Below are positions 16,929 through 24,269 of a DNA stretch of 64,000 nucleotides, piece by piece. The notes under the pieces are model-generated. The model made no database searches, had not been told where the DNA came from, and saw nothing but the letters and a program-made list of their open reading frames with translations. The translations under genes were made by a program, and so were the position numbers. The stretch is from positions 29,600 to 93,599 of the forward strand of contig NZ_JARJNR010000010.1 in assembly GCF_030143255.1 (NCBI RefSeq), written 5' to 3'. This DNA is from Frigidibacter sp. SD6-1 (GTDB lineage: Bacteria; Pseudomonadota; Alphaproteobacteria; Rhodobacterales; Rhodobacteraceae). Every line of letters begins with the position of its first letter. The stretch's first letter is position 1.

Positions 16929-17225
16929 TCATGCCGCCTTCGGCCAACGGCGATGCAGGGTGTCGATGAAGACGGCATGGGTGTGGTGGGGCCCGTGTTC
17001 CGACAGGTGGAGATAATCGGCGGACAGGTCAGGAAGGTCGTGCCGCAAGAACGTCTGATCGTTCGCGGGCCAGAGGCGCAGCACCGCAACGAGGCCAGCC
17101 GCGCCGATGAGCGCCGTGACGCACAGACCGGGCACCGGCGCCGATCCCGCCGGCCAGCGGGTAGGTGACCAGCCAGCAGGCGCGCGAGAGGGCGAAGCTG
17201 CCATTCATGATGACCTTAGCGACTG
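16929..17225 (-). pseudogene. C-terminal remnant of an MFS transporter, probably frameshifted
   Basis: Minus-strand reading gives two adjacent fragments in different frames. One reads VAKVIMNGSFALSRACWLVTYPLAG (about 17225-17140). The other reads GLCVTALIGAAGLVAVLRLWP and ends with DLPDLSADYLHLSEHG...HRRWP (about 17120-16929). Together they look like the last transmembrane helices and His-rich tail of a known MFS group, with a single-base frame change near 17130. Everything before VAKVIMNG is missing, so the gene is truncated as well. A 91-codon frame starting at 17204 is open but its first third is out of the family frame. Confidence 0.55.
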
Positions 17226-17278
17226 ACCGCCTTCTAGAGTGAGAGGAGTGCCGGTTTCCCGGTGACGGGTTAAAGGCT

Positions 17279-17295
17279 CGGGAGAGTGGCTCCCG
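17279..17295 (+). promoter_or_regulatory. Hairpin leader before the DUF932 gene
   Basis: CGGGAG (17279-17284) pairs with CTCCCG (17290-17295) around AGTGG. It is followed by a GGGAGAT ribosome binding site before ATG 17319. The layout and much of the sequence recur at 19155-19175. Confidence 0.45.
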
Positions 17296-17318
17296 GCGCC
17301 TGTCACGGGAGATAGCCG

Positions 17319-18518
17319 ATGGGCGTTGTGGAAGTTCTGGATCCGGTCGCGCCGGCGCGAGCCGGTGGCTGGAAGGTGGATGTGAGCCGGGGTGAGCGGA
17401 ACGGGCGAGTGTCGTCCGAATGGTTCAACCGCCCCGACGACGAGCGGTATCTGTCGCTCGACGATCTCTGGGCCAATGTGAAGGGTCGGTCCGAGCGCAG
17501 CCGCAGCCGGGTGGTGCAGACGGCGGACATCCGAGTCGAGGCCGCGCGCGACAGCGCCGAGCGGCTACATCTGGTCCTGCCGAAAGCACATGAACCGGTG
17601 GCACCTACGCACTGGGCCTTCGGCCAGCTTGCCAGCATCGTCGGCGCACCGGCCTCCTACCTGCGGCAACTGCCCGCGCCACTGGCGGGGATCAACCTGC
17701 AATACGGCCTAACCAACCACCGCGCAGAGCAGGTGAAGACCTTCGAGACCGAGGATGGCCGCACTGAATTGCGCGCGGTGACTGGCCCCGACTACGGCCG
17801 CATCCATGACCACGAACTGGTCGAGGCGGTGCAGCGCATCGCGGGCAATGGCACCGGCGACACGCGCTGGAAGGTGCCGGGCGTGCTCGACTGGTCGACC
17901 GGGGTCTACAACCCAGATGTCGAGATCAGCCGCGACACGACCACGCTTTATGCCTCTGACCGCGATGTCTTCCTGTTCCTGGTCGACGATCACAATCCGA
18001 TCGAGGCGGGCCGCCTGCCTGATGGCTCCCCTGATCTCTACTTCCGGGGCTTCTATTGCTGGAACTCCGAGGTCGGGGCCAAGACACTCGGCATGGCGAG
18101 CTTCTACCTGCGGGCCGTCTGCCAGAACCGCAACCTCTGGGGCGTCGAAGATTTTCAGGAGATCAAGATCCGCCACTCGAAATACGCCGCCTCGCGCTTC
18201 GCCCATGAAGCGGCCCCGGCGCTGACCCGTTTCGCTAATTCCTCGCCGCAGGGTTTCGTGAACGGCATCAAGGCCGCGCGGCAGCAGATCGTCGCGCGGA
18301 CGGATGAGGACCGGGATGACTTCCTTCGCAGGCGCGGCTTCTCGAAGGCCGAGTCGGGCAAGATCATCGAGAAGGTGTTGATGGAAGCGGGCCGCCCGCC
18401 GGAGAGCATCTTCGACTTCGTGCAGGGCATCACGCGGTTGGCGCGCGACAAGACCCAGCAGGATGCTCGCCTCGACATGGAAGGGCGCGCGAAGAAGCTC
18501 CTCGACCGGGTCGGCTGA
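17319..18518 (+). CDS. DUF932 (phage/plasmid-like) family protein
   Basis: A 399-aa protein of the DUF932 family found on plasmids, phages and integrative elements. Recognisable are the LTNHRAEQVKTFE segment, LRAVTGPDYGRIHDHELVEAV, and DDHNPIEAGRLPDGSPDLYFRGFYCWNSEVG with CQNRNLWGVE. The biochemical role is unknown, though association with mobile-element replication/maintenance is consistent. GGGAGAT precedes ATG 17319 after a hairpin leader. A perfect 9-bp hairpin follows the stop, so the gene may be transcribed alone. Confidence 0.85.
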   Translation: MGVVEVLDPVAPARAGGWKVDVSRGERNGRVSSEWFNRPDDERYLSLDDLWANVKGRSERSRSRVVQTADIRVEAARDSAERLHLVLPKAHEPVAPTHWAFGQLASIVGAPASYLRQLPAPLAGINLQYGLTNHRAEQVKTFETEDGRTELRAVTGPDYGRIHDHELVEAVQRIAGNGTGDTRWKVPGVLDWSTGVYNPDVEISRDTTTLYASDRDVFLFLVDDHNPIEAGRLPDGSPDLYFRGFYCWNSEVGAKTLGMASFYLRAVCQNRNLWGVEDFQEIKIRHSKYAASRFAHEAAPALTRFANSSPQGFVNGIKAARQQIVARTDEDRDDFLRRRGFSKAESGKIIEKVLMEAGRPPESIFDFVQGITRLARDKTQQDARLDMEGRAKKLLDRVG

Positions 18519-18535
18519 CGCCGGGGCCCGCCACA

Positions 18536-18562
18536 GCGACCGCCCGCATGCGCGGCGGTCGC
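18536..18562 (+). terminator. Hairpin after the DUF932 gene
   Basis: GCGACCGCC (18536-18544) and GGCGGTCGC (18554-18562) form a perfect 9-bp stem with a 9-nt loop, 18 nt after the stop, followed by GCTTTCCCC. Likely a transcription terminator. Confidence 0.6.
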
Positions 18563-18644
18563 GCTTTCCCCTTCCACAGGCACGCCAGTTGCCCCGTCCC
18601 GATAGGGCAGGGGGCTTCGGCCTGCGCAATTCAGCGAAACCCCC

Positions 18645-19085
18645 ATGACCCCCCAGGAAGAAACCGTCATCCTCGAGGCCCGTGATATCCTCGGCCGCTA
18701 TCTCAGCCAGAACCCCGTCATTGGCAGCTGGCAGGCGCTGATGGACTATTGTGCTCTGACCGTCCGAGGTCCCAACGAGCGGTTCCATGTCCTCTATCTT
18801 GACCGCAAGAACCGCGTCATCTCCGATGAGCGTCTCTCGACCGGCACGGTTGATCATGTCCCGGTCTATCCGCGCGAGGTGATCAAGCGGGCGCTGATGC
18901 TGAATGCCAGCGCCCTGATCCTGATCCACAACCACCCGTCAGGCGATCCGACGCCCTCGGAGGCCGATCTCGGCATGACCAAGGAGATCCAGAAGGGGTG
19001 CAAGTATCTTGGTCTGATGCTGCACGATCATATCATAGTCGGGGCCGGGACCGAGCTGAGCCTGCGGGCCCTCGGCAAGCTCTGA
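18645..19085 (+). CDS. RadC-like JAB/MPN domain protein
   Basis: A 146-aa JAB-domain protein with the metal-site signature HNHPSGDPTPSEAD (near residues 103-116), plus FHVLYLDRKNRVISDE upstream. The N-terminal helix-hairpin-helix part of chromosomal RadC is missing, as in the short forms typical of plasmids and prophages. The fold suggests a metal-dependent hydrolase, but RadC function is unsettled. It sits between DUF932 and a run of small hypothetical genes. Confidence 0.88.
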   Translation: MTPQEETVILEARDILGRYLSQNPVIGSWQALMDYCALTVRGPNERFHVLYLDRKNRVISDERLSTGTVDHVPVYPREVIKRALMLNASALILIHNHPSGDPTPSEADLGMTKEIQKGCKYLGLMLHDHIIVGAGTELSLRALGKL

Positions 19086-19154
19086 GGGCCCATCGGACCC
19101 ATCACCGCTGCCCCTTCGAGGAAGAGGGCGGCGGTTTGGTCTTTGACGGATGAG

Positions 19155-19175
19155 GCGGGGAGAGCGGCTTCCCGC
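19155..19175 (+). promoter_or_regulatory. Hairpin leader, second copy of the GGGAGAG-type leader
   Basis: GCGGGGAG (19155-19162) pairs with CTTCCCGC (19168-19175) around AGCGG, with one G-T pair. It is followed by a CGGAGAT ribosome binding site and ATG 19194. The match with the leader at 17279 extends through GCGCC and GGAGAT, suggesting shared origin. Confidence 0.45.
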
Positions 19176-19193
19176 GCCGTCGGAGATCTTCCC

Positions 19194-19712
19194 ATGTTCG
19201 ACCTGCCATTGCCCATCCACCCGACCACTTACGCGCGGGTCGTCCCACCGCACTTTTCAACTGGTGATGTCGACCCCAATCACCCCTTCGCCCTGACCCT
19301 GTCTCGCCGCGCGCCGGCCGATCTGATGTCGGGCCGGGCCGCCCCGCTCGTCCTGGCACGCTTCGAGAAGTTGGCTGAGGCCATGCAGGGCGCGATCGAC
19401 TATGCCGAGGGGATTGCCCCGGATGCTGCGCCCCAGCTCCTAGCGATCCTTGACCGTGACGAGCGCCTTGTGCTGGCCGGGGCCGCCAGTGAGCAAGCTG
19501 TCGCCTGGTGCCACCCGGTGACGAGCGCGGCCGAGGCGCGGGGCGTCGTGACCGAGGCGAGCCAGCTGCGCGCGCAAGCGGGCCGCGCGGCCGCCTGGGG
19601 TGAGGCCGATCTGGCGGTTCGGCTACGCCTCCGCGCCGATCTTCTGGACGGGCGTCTCGTCGACCCACTCTGGCGCGCTTTCGCCGCCCGCGCGCTGCAG
19701 GTCGCGGCGTGA
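19194..19712 (+). CDS. Conserved hypothetical protein of the mobile element
   Basis: A 172-aa, alanine-rich, mostly helical protein with no recognised catalytic motif. It begins MFDLPLPIHPTTYARVVPP and contains EGIAPDAAPQLLAIL and a helical C-terminal half rich in Arg and Ala. GGAGAT precedes ATG 19194. It is the first of a run of six small plus-strand genes (19194-22025) that look like element-specific accessory functions. Confidence 0.65.
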   Translation: MFDLPLPIHPTTYARVVPPHFSTGDVDPNHPFALTLSRRAPADLMSGRAAPLVLARFEKLAEAMQGAIDYAEGIAPDAAPQLLAILDRDERLVLAGAASEQAVAWCHPVTSAAEARGVVTEASQLRAQAGRAAAWGEADLAVRLRLRADLLDGRLVDPLWRAFAARALQVAA

Positions 19713-19813
19713 CGCCCGAGAGGCAGAGAAGGGCAGGGGGGATTTGGAGCTTGTCCGGGGGAGAGAGATCGCCCGGCCCGACTCCGATCCCTTTCCTTTT
19801 CCGGAGATACCCG

Positions 19814-20305
19814 ATGAACATGACTGAACCCACCCTCACGCCGCCGATGGCACCCTCGACCGTCGACATGGCACAGATCTTCGCCGCGCATGCCGCGCGC
19901 GCGGCCCGGATCGAAGCGCTGCGCCCGGGCAACAAGGACCGCCTTTTCGACGGCCTCACGGCCGCTGGCATCACCCATGTCACTGTCACCTTTGACGGTG
20001 CCGGGGACAGTGGCCAGATCGAAAGCATCGGCGCCTGGTCCGGCGAGACCGCCGTCGATTTTCCCGCCACCGTGATCGCATACGCCGCGCTCACCTGGGA
20101 CGATCCCGAGGTCGAGATGCGGCAGCTCTCGCTGGAGGATGTCGTCGAGCAACTGGCCTATGACTTTCTCTCCGACACCCATGGCGGCTGGGAGAACAAC
20201 GACGGCGCCTGGGGCGAATTCTGCTTCGACGCCGCGGTCCGCTGCATCCACCTCGAGTTCAACGAACGGTTCACGTCGTCCGAACTCCATACCCACGATT
20301 TCTAA
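19814..20305 (+). CDS. Conserved hypothetical protein (DUF6878-like)
   Basis: A 163-aa protein with ALRPGNKDRLFDGLTAAGITHVTVTFDGAGDSGQIE and a later acidic, aromatic segment (HGGWENNDGAWGEFCFD). I recognise it as a conserved family of alphaproteobacterial mobile elements, probably DUF6878; function is unknown. GGAGAT lies 5 nt before ATG 19814, after a leader with a CCGGG...CCCGG pairing. It precedes the DUF6915-like gene by 10 bp. Confidence 0.7.
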   Translation: MNMTEPTLTPPMAPSTVDMAQIFAAHAARAARIEALRPGNKDRLFDGLTAAGITHVTVTFDGAGDSGQIESIGAWSGETAVDFPATVIAYAALTWDDPEVEMRQLSLEDVVEQLAYDFLSDTHGGWENNDGAWGEFCFDAAVRCIHLEFNERFTSSELHTHDF

Positions 20306-20315
20306 GGGGGCGGCG

Positions 20316-20693
20316 ATGGCACATCCTTATCACCACGCCCTGTCCTCAGTGAAAACATGGGGCGGCACGGTCGACGACTTCATCGCGGTGCATGCCTGGT
20401 TCGACCAGAGCAAGGAGATTACTGCGGACTTTCGGCACCGGGCGCTGCGCCACCATGCCGAGGGCATTTTCATGGCCGAGACGATCTTTGGGGTGACCCT
20501 CACGCTCTCGACCGGGCGCATCATTCCGACCCGCTGGGTCGGCGAACAGCATGTGAAGGAAGATCTGGGCTTCATCCCGAGCTTCGCTGATTGGGTGAAG
20601 GCCATCCGACCCGAGCCATGGATGGGCCGGGCCGCGCAGATTGAGGCGCTGGTCGATCCACATCTTGCCTCACCCGTGGTCGAGGTCACCTGA
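20316..20693 (+). CDS. Conserved hypothetical protein (DUF6915-like)
   Basis: A 125-aa protein containing a HAWFDQSKEITADFRHRALRHHAEGIFMAE segment with regularly placed His residues, and RWVGEQHVKEDLG, which match my memory of the DUF6915 family. The His-rich helix might bind metal, but this is speculative. AAGGGGGCGG precedes the ATG at 20316, 10 bp after the preceding stop. Confidence 0.7.
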   Translation: MAHPYHHALSSVKTWGGTVDDFIAVHAWFDQSKEITADFRHRALRHHAEGIFMAETIFGVTLTLSTGRIIPTRWVGEQHVKEDLGFIPSFADWVKAIRPEPWMGRAAQIEALVDPHLASPVVEVT

Positions 20694-20694
20694 G

Positions 20695-20892
20695 ATGACC
20701 GACCCCGCATATCAGCGCCTCGGCCTGCCCGTGACGGCCTCGCCCTTCACCGTCCTGCGCGCGGCGATCCGGGCGCTCCACCCCGACACGCGCGCCGTTC
20801 GCGGCTTTCGGACGGCGCGTAAGCGCTTCTACCGGCAGATGCTCTGCGCGCATGTCGCGCGACAGGCGGCGGGCGACAAGCCCACCGGCTGA
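20695..20892 (+). CDS. Small basic conserved protein
   Basis: A 65-aa protein starting MTDPAYQRLGLPVTASPFTVLRAAIRAL and ending in an Arg-rich helix. The N-terminal pattern (YQRLGLPVTAS...V..A.R.LHPD) resembles a J-domain-like helix pair with HPD at residues 28-30. However, the protein is far too short to be a standard DnaJ. It starts 1 nt after the preceding stop, so it is translationally coupled. Confidence 0.6.
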   Translation: MTDPAYQRLGLPVTASPFTVLRAAIRALHPDTRAVRGFRTARKRFYRQMLCAHVARQAAGDKPTG

Positions 20893-20968
20893 TCGCGCCC
20901 AACCACCCCCATCATCCCGACACACCGCCCGGCCTCTTGGCCGGGTCTTCCCCATTCAGGAGGTTCCC

Positions 20969-21388
20969 ATGGCGGATTACTTCACCCATTTCTCGTGCCT
21001 GCTCGACGTCGGCACTCCCGACAAGGCCGCTCGCGCGCTTGCCCTGTTCCAGAGCTTGCGCGAAACCGATCAGGATGCCGACGACCCGGAGGTCACGGGC
21101 TTTGATCTCGTGCGCCAAGATGCACCCGAGGGCAGCACCCTCTGGATCCATGACGATGACCACGGCGATGTCGATGCGGTCATCCGTTTCGTGCTGCGCC
21201 TTGCCGAAGAGCTCGACCTCACCGGTCTCTGGGGGTTCCAGTACGCCCTGACCTGTTCCCGGCCTCGCCTCGACGCCTTCGGCGGCGGCGCGCATGTCAT
21301 CGACCTCGGCGCGCGCAAATCCGTCGGCTGGACGAGCGGCCAGGAATGGCTGGCCGCCGCGCTGAACGGGGAGGACGCACATGCCTGA
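20969..21388 (+). CDS. Conserved hypothetical protein
   Basis: A 139-aa acidic protein beginning MADYFTHFSCLLDVGTPDKAARAL. It holds alternating strand/helix segments (STLWIHDDDHGDVDAVIRFVLRLAEEL, LWGFQYALTCSRPRLDAFGGGAHVIDL). An AGGAGG ribosome binding site is 4-9 nt before ATG 20969. It overlaps the next gene by 8 bp. No function is recognised; the family appears on rhodobacterial mobile elements. Confidence 0.68.
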   Translation: MADYFTHFSCLLDVGTPDKAARALALFQSLRETDQDADDPEVTGFDLVRQDAPEGSTLWIHDDDHGDVDAVIRFVLRLAEELDLTGLWGFQYALTCSRPRLDAFGGGAHVIDLGARKSVGWTSGQEWLAAALNGEDAHA

Positions 21389-22025
21389 GGTCATCTGCAC
21401 CACAGTCTACCAGTTCCCTGAACTCTCCGATGCCGCCAAGGAAAAAGCGCGCAGCTGGTATCGCGAGCTTGGCCCCCACGACGATTGGTGGGACGCGGTC
21501 TACGAGGATTTCGAGCGGGTCTGCGAAATCCTCGGCATCCGCCTGAAGACCACGCCCGTCCGCCTGATGGGCGGCGGCACGCGGGCAAAGCCCTGCATTT
21601 GGTTCTCCGGGTTCTGGAGCCAGGGCGACGGGGCCTGCTTCGAGGGCTACCTTAGCCACGCCAAGGGCGCGGCCGCGCGCATCCGGGACTACGCCCCGAC
21701 CGACGCGACGCTGCGCGGCATCGCCGACCGGCTGCAGGCCATCCAGCGGCGGAACTTCTATCAGCTCGCCGCCGAGGTCAGCCATCGCGGGCGCTACTAC
21801 CATGAATACACCATGGCAGTTGACGTCACGCGCGACGGTCCGACCTGGCAGCCGCCCACCGAGGACGCCGAGGAGATCGTGACCGAGGCGCTGCGTGATC
21901 TGGCCCGCTGGCTCTACCGCCAGCTTCAGGCTGAATACGACCACCTGACCTCTGACGAGGCCATCGAGGAGGGGATCATCGTGAACGAGTACACTTTCAC
22001 CGAAGCCGGGCGCAGGTTTGGGTGA
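21381..22025 (+). CDS. Conserved hypothetical protein
   Basis: A 214-aa protein, acidic, with VYQFPELSDAAKEKARSWYREL near the N-terminus, a central glycine/aromatic segment (GFWSQGDGACFEGYLSHAKGA) and C-terminal long helices. Proteins with this N-terminal motif occur widely on phages and plasmids and are sometimes labelled antitoxin-like, without proof. It is coupled to the preceding gene by overlap and lies just before the RES-Xre module, from which it is separated by a distinct promoter. Confidence 0.65.
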   Translation: MPEVICTTVYQFPELSDAAKEKARSWYRELGPHDDWWDAVYEDFERVCEILGIRLKTTPVRLMGGGTRAKPCIWFSGFWSQGDGACFEGYLSHAKGAAARIRDYAPTDATLRGIADRLQAIQRRNFYQLAAEVSHRGRYYHEYTMAVDVTRDGPTWQPPTEDAEEIVTEALRDLARWLYRQLQAEYDHLTSDEAIEEGIIVNEYTFTEAGRRFG

Positions 22026-22048
22026 GAGCGCGGACAGTTCATTTGAGC

Positions 22049-22076
22049 TTTACAATGAGGCCATATGATCTATATT
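22049..22076 (+). promoter_or_regulatory. Promoter of the Xre-RES toxin-antitoxin pair
   Basis: TTTACA (22049-22054) and TATATT (22071-22076) with a 16-bp spacer form a good sigma-70-like promoter in a short AT-rich island. The sequence CTATATTCAGG at its end recurs in the promoter of the gene at 23796-24092. Confidence 0.6.
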
Positions 22077-22095
22077 CAGGCCAATGGAGGGCGCC

Positions 22096-22485
22096 ATGTA
22101 CATTGCTGAGAAAATCCGGGAACCCGCACAGATCAACGCCGTTGCGTTGAAGGCCTATGCGCGCGTGGCCGATGCCTGGGGTCTCAGCCTCAAGGAAGCG
22201 GCTGGCCTTGCCGACATGTCGGAAAGCACGTGGAAGCGCGCCAAGAAGCCGGATTTCGCGGGGGAACTGACCAAGGATCAGCTTCTGCGGCTCAGTGCGG
22301 TGATCGGCATCTACAAGTCGCTCGAACTCTACTTCTCCGAGCCGCTCGCGCGAAGCTGGTTCACCCGACCGAACACGGGGCCGCTCTTTGGGGGAAGCCG
22401 TCCGGTTGACACCGCCATCGACGGGGGCTTGCCGCAAATTCTCGCGGTTCGGACCTATCTCGATGCGTTGCGTGTTGGGGCATGA
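22096..22485 (+). CDS. Xre/MbcA/ParS-type antitoxin of a RES-Xre system
   Basis: A 129-aa protein with an HTH (WGLSLKEAAGLADMSESTWKRAKK) and a C-terminal DUF2384-type domain (GIYKSLELYFSEPLARSWFTRPNTGPLFGGSRP...AIDGG). This is the antitoxin signature of RES-Xre modules. It neutralises the RES toxin and represses the shared promoter. I prefer ATG 22096 because GGAGGG lies just upstream; ATG 22084 in frame is possible. It overlaps the toxin gene by 4 bp. Confidence 0.88.
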   Translation: MYIAEKIREPAQINAVALKAYARVADAWGLSLKEAAGLADMSESTWKRAKKPDFAGELTKDQLLRLSAVIGIYKSLELYFSEPLARSWFTRPNTGPLFGGSRPVDTAIDGGLPQILAVRTYLDALRVGA

Positions 22486-23183
22486 AGCAGACCGAGATTT
22501 CTGATCGCGGTCTCGTTCGTCTCCTGCCCGCCACTTACCACAAGCCGCCATCCCTGCGTGGTCTCGTCGATACCGATGACGAGATGGAGATCCTCGCAGA
22601 GATCGAAGGTCTGACCAGCGGCCGTCTTCTGGCGGAACGTGGCCGCAACCCGCATCTGGACCCGCGCGAGCTTGCCTGGCAGCGGCGCAGCCGTGATCAG
22701 CGTATTTATGGCGACAGTCATGTCAACGCCGCCTTCACCTATACCCGCGCCGGCGGAAATCGCTTCAACACAGAGGAGCGCGGCGCATGGTATTGCGCAT
22801 GGGATGTGATGGTGTCCGTCAGCGAAGTGGCCTGGCACCGCACGCGCGAACTCGGCTTTACCGGCAGCTTCCATGACAGCGCTCGCTATGTGGAATTGCT
22901 GGCTGACTTCATCGGCGTCTTTGACGACCTGACCGACGAGCCGGGCCATCCGGCTCTGCATCCGGATCCGGCTGTCGGATATCCCGAGGGCCAAAGCCTG
23001 GCCCAGCATCTGCGCCGGGCTGGATCGCGTGGCCTGATCTACCCCTCGGTCCGAGCTGCCGCGCCGGGCGGGAATTGCCTCGTCTGCTTCGAGCCCCACG
23101 CCATCCAGAATGTCCGGCCTGGCGCGTCTTGGGATCTTGTTTGGGATGGGACACCGCACTACTCGGTTACGGCTGTCGGCTGA
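22482..23183 (+). CDS. RES-domain toxin (NAD+-depleting)
   Basis: A 233-aa RES-domain protein. The family's conserved Arg, Glu and Ser triads are seen in GGNRFNTEERGAWYCAWD and RRAGSRGLIYPSVRAAAPGGNCLVCFEP. RES toxins degrade NAD+, halting growth when the labile antitoxin is lost. The ATG overlaps the antitoxin stop (ATGA), the standard order. The pair is likely to stabilise the element. Confidence 0.9.
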   Translation: MKQTEISDRGLVRLLPATYHKPPSLRGLVDTDDEMEILAEIEGLTSGRLLAERGRNPHLDPRELAWQRRSRDQRIYGDSHVNAAFTYTRAGGNRFNTEERGAWYCAWDVMVSVSEVAWHRTRELGFTGSFHDSARYVELLADFIGVFDDLTDEPGHPALHPDPAVGYPEGQSLAQHLRRAGSRGLIYPSVRAAAPGGNCLVCFEPHAIQNVRPGASWDLVWDGTPHYSVTAVG

Positions 23184-23761
23184 CGAGTATCGGCGCATGC
23201 GTTTTGGAGGGGCCGAAGAAATGGAATCGGCAAATGGCAACAGCGCTGACGTGACGATCTTGCAGCCATGTGACCATCCGGCGTTATTCGAGGCTTTGGA
23301 CTGTCCGCCGTCACCTACGGACGCACTACGAGCAGCACATCGCCGGACGAAAGAGAGGTCATTCCGGCGAAACACATGGCTTCCAACGATGGACTGAGTC
23401 TGCCGGTCTTATGGGCTTCCCATGGACGCGCTGAAGACGACGACGTCTCTGCCCCAAGAGACCTCTATAAATTGCTTTGATGAATGCGATGTTCCAGCGT
23501 TATGGACGCTCCAATGCCAACATTTCCAAAGAACTGAGGGACTAGCCCAAGTGGAGGAAAGTCTGAAGACGCTGGGTTAAGCGACGGCCACGACTTGCGG
23601 TGGTTGCCGAAGATCGCAGCGGTGTATCTCCCGGCGTGCCGCCGGGAGCAGACCTTGGTCCTTCGGACAGGAGCTTGACCGAAGCTGATGTCCCAAAGGG
23701 ATAATCTGCCAATCTATAGGTTGGCAACTACGCTCGGTTTGCCAAGCCACGGCATAGCAGA
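23184..23761. other. Gene-poor stretch after the RES toxin
   Basis: About 580 bases without a credible gene. A 58-codon frame from ATG 23221 exists but lacks a placed ribosome binding site and family resemblance. Local composition is lower in GC (for example around 23460-23520), suggesting a decayed or foreign insertion. No repeats or RNA genes are recognised. Confidence 0.4.
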
Positions 23762-23781
23762 AGCTCCGGAAGGCCGGAGCT
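23762..23781 (-). terminator. Hairpin downstream of the minus-strand gene at 23796
   Basis: Perfect 8-bp stem AGCTCCGG / CCGGAGCT with a 4-nt loop, 14 nt past the stop of the 98-aa gene read on the minus strand. Likely its terminator, although the T-run is weak. Confidence 0.5.
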
Positions 23782-23795
23782 AGCCGGTGCCGTGC

Positions 23796-24092
23796 TCACT
23801 TGTTCCCGTCGATCCACTTCGACATCAACCCCTTGTCGCGGAAGCATTCGTCCGGAACGGCGCGGCGCTTGATGCGGGCGAGCTTCTCCGCGAAGGCCAC
23901 CTGCTTCGAGGTCGGCAGCCGGTCCATGTCGGATACCGGCTTCAGCTGGGCCTGCGCCTCGATCCAGGCGCTGAGCGACCGGCGGTCCTGCTGAACTTCC
24001 CAGAGCAGGAGGGTCTGGTTGCGCAGGGCGAGCGAGCGCGCATAGGCGATCTGCTTGGGCGTCGCGGGCAAGGCGTATGTGGTGCTGTCCAT
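23796..24092 (-). CDS. Small protein with two tandem KQ-type repeats, SOS-box controlled
   Basis: A 98-aa protein made of two similar halves. Both have the pattern T(P/S)KQ(I/V)A(Y/F)A...LA.R followed about 20 residues later by LS/MSxWI(E/D). The first half is around residues 11-45, the second around 61-95. No enzyme motif is seen; the repeats resemble small helical modules found in DUF3072-like proteins. The gene is preceded by a GTTC-N7-GTTC LexA-type site (24128-24142 as GAAC-N7-GAAC on plus), so DNA damage may induce it. It is divergent from the strawberry-notch gene. Confidence 0.65.
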   Translation of the reverse strand: MDSTTYALPATPKQIAYARSLALRNQTLLLWEVQQDRRSLSAWIEAQAQLKPVSDMDRLPTSKQVAFAEKLARIKRRAVPDECFRDKGLMSKWIDGNK

Positions 24093-24127
24093 CGGGAAAC
24101 TCCCTTGCTGGCTTGGCCCTGAATATA

Positions 24128-24142
24128 GAACATAACAGGAAC
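24128..24142 (-). promoter_or_regulatory. LexA/SOS-type box
   Basis: GAAC (24128-24131), 7 nt, GAAC (24139-24142) on the plus strand, i.e. GTTC-N7-GTTC for the minus-strand gene. This is the alphaproteobacterial LexA operator consensus described in Rhodobacter. It abuts a TATATTC -10-like element, so repressor binding would block transcription of the 98-aa gene. Confidence 0.65.
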
Positions 24143-24200
24143 AAAATCAAGCCGAAGCTCTGGGGCGCGTCGGTTCGAGAGGGAGAGATGGGCGGGGGAA

Positions 24201-24244
24201 GATCAGGCCTGAGGGTGCCCGAGAGAGGGTGTCCGGGCCTGATC
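24201..24244 (+). promoter_or_regulatory. Hairpin leader before the methylase/helicase gene
   Basis: GATCAGGCC (24201-24209) and GGCCTGATC (24236-24244) are perfect 9-bp arms with a 26-nt loop. A GGAGCTTCCCG spacer leads to ATG 24270. The leader is similar in layout to those before 17319, 19194 and 834. Confidence 0.4.
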
Positions 24245-24269
24245 CTGTCCCTCATTCTGGAGCTTCCCG

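Noticed and set aside
411..18615. Identical 15-mer GATAGGGCAGGGGGC at 411-425 and 18601-18615
   Set aside because: A 15-bp match between two places in 64 kb of GC-rich DNA is expected by chance, and the contexts differ (one coding, one leader).
17709..18935. Long antisense open frame opposite DUF932 and radC-like genes
   Set aside because: It mirrors strong coding genes, is Arg/Ala/Gly-biased and has no family motif; typical of high-GC shadow frames. The same holds for 19102-20296, 2508-3614 and 29970-31235 minus.
20695..20892. HPD tripeptide suggesting a DnaJ domain
   Set aside because: The protein is only 65 aa and lacks the full helix II-III arrangement; I keep it as hypothetical.
23110..23397. 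Open frame after the RES toxin, with ATG at 23221
   Set aside because: The 58 codons after the toxin show no recognisable domain and the ribosome binding site is poorly placed; not enough to call a gene.
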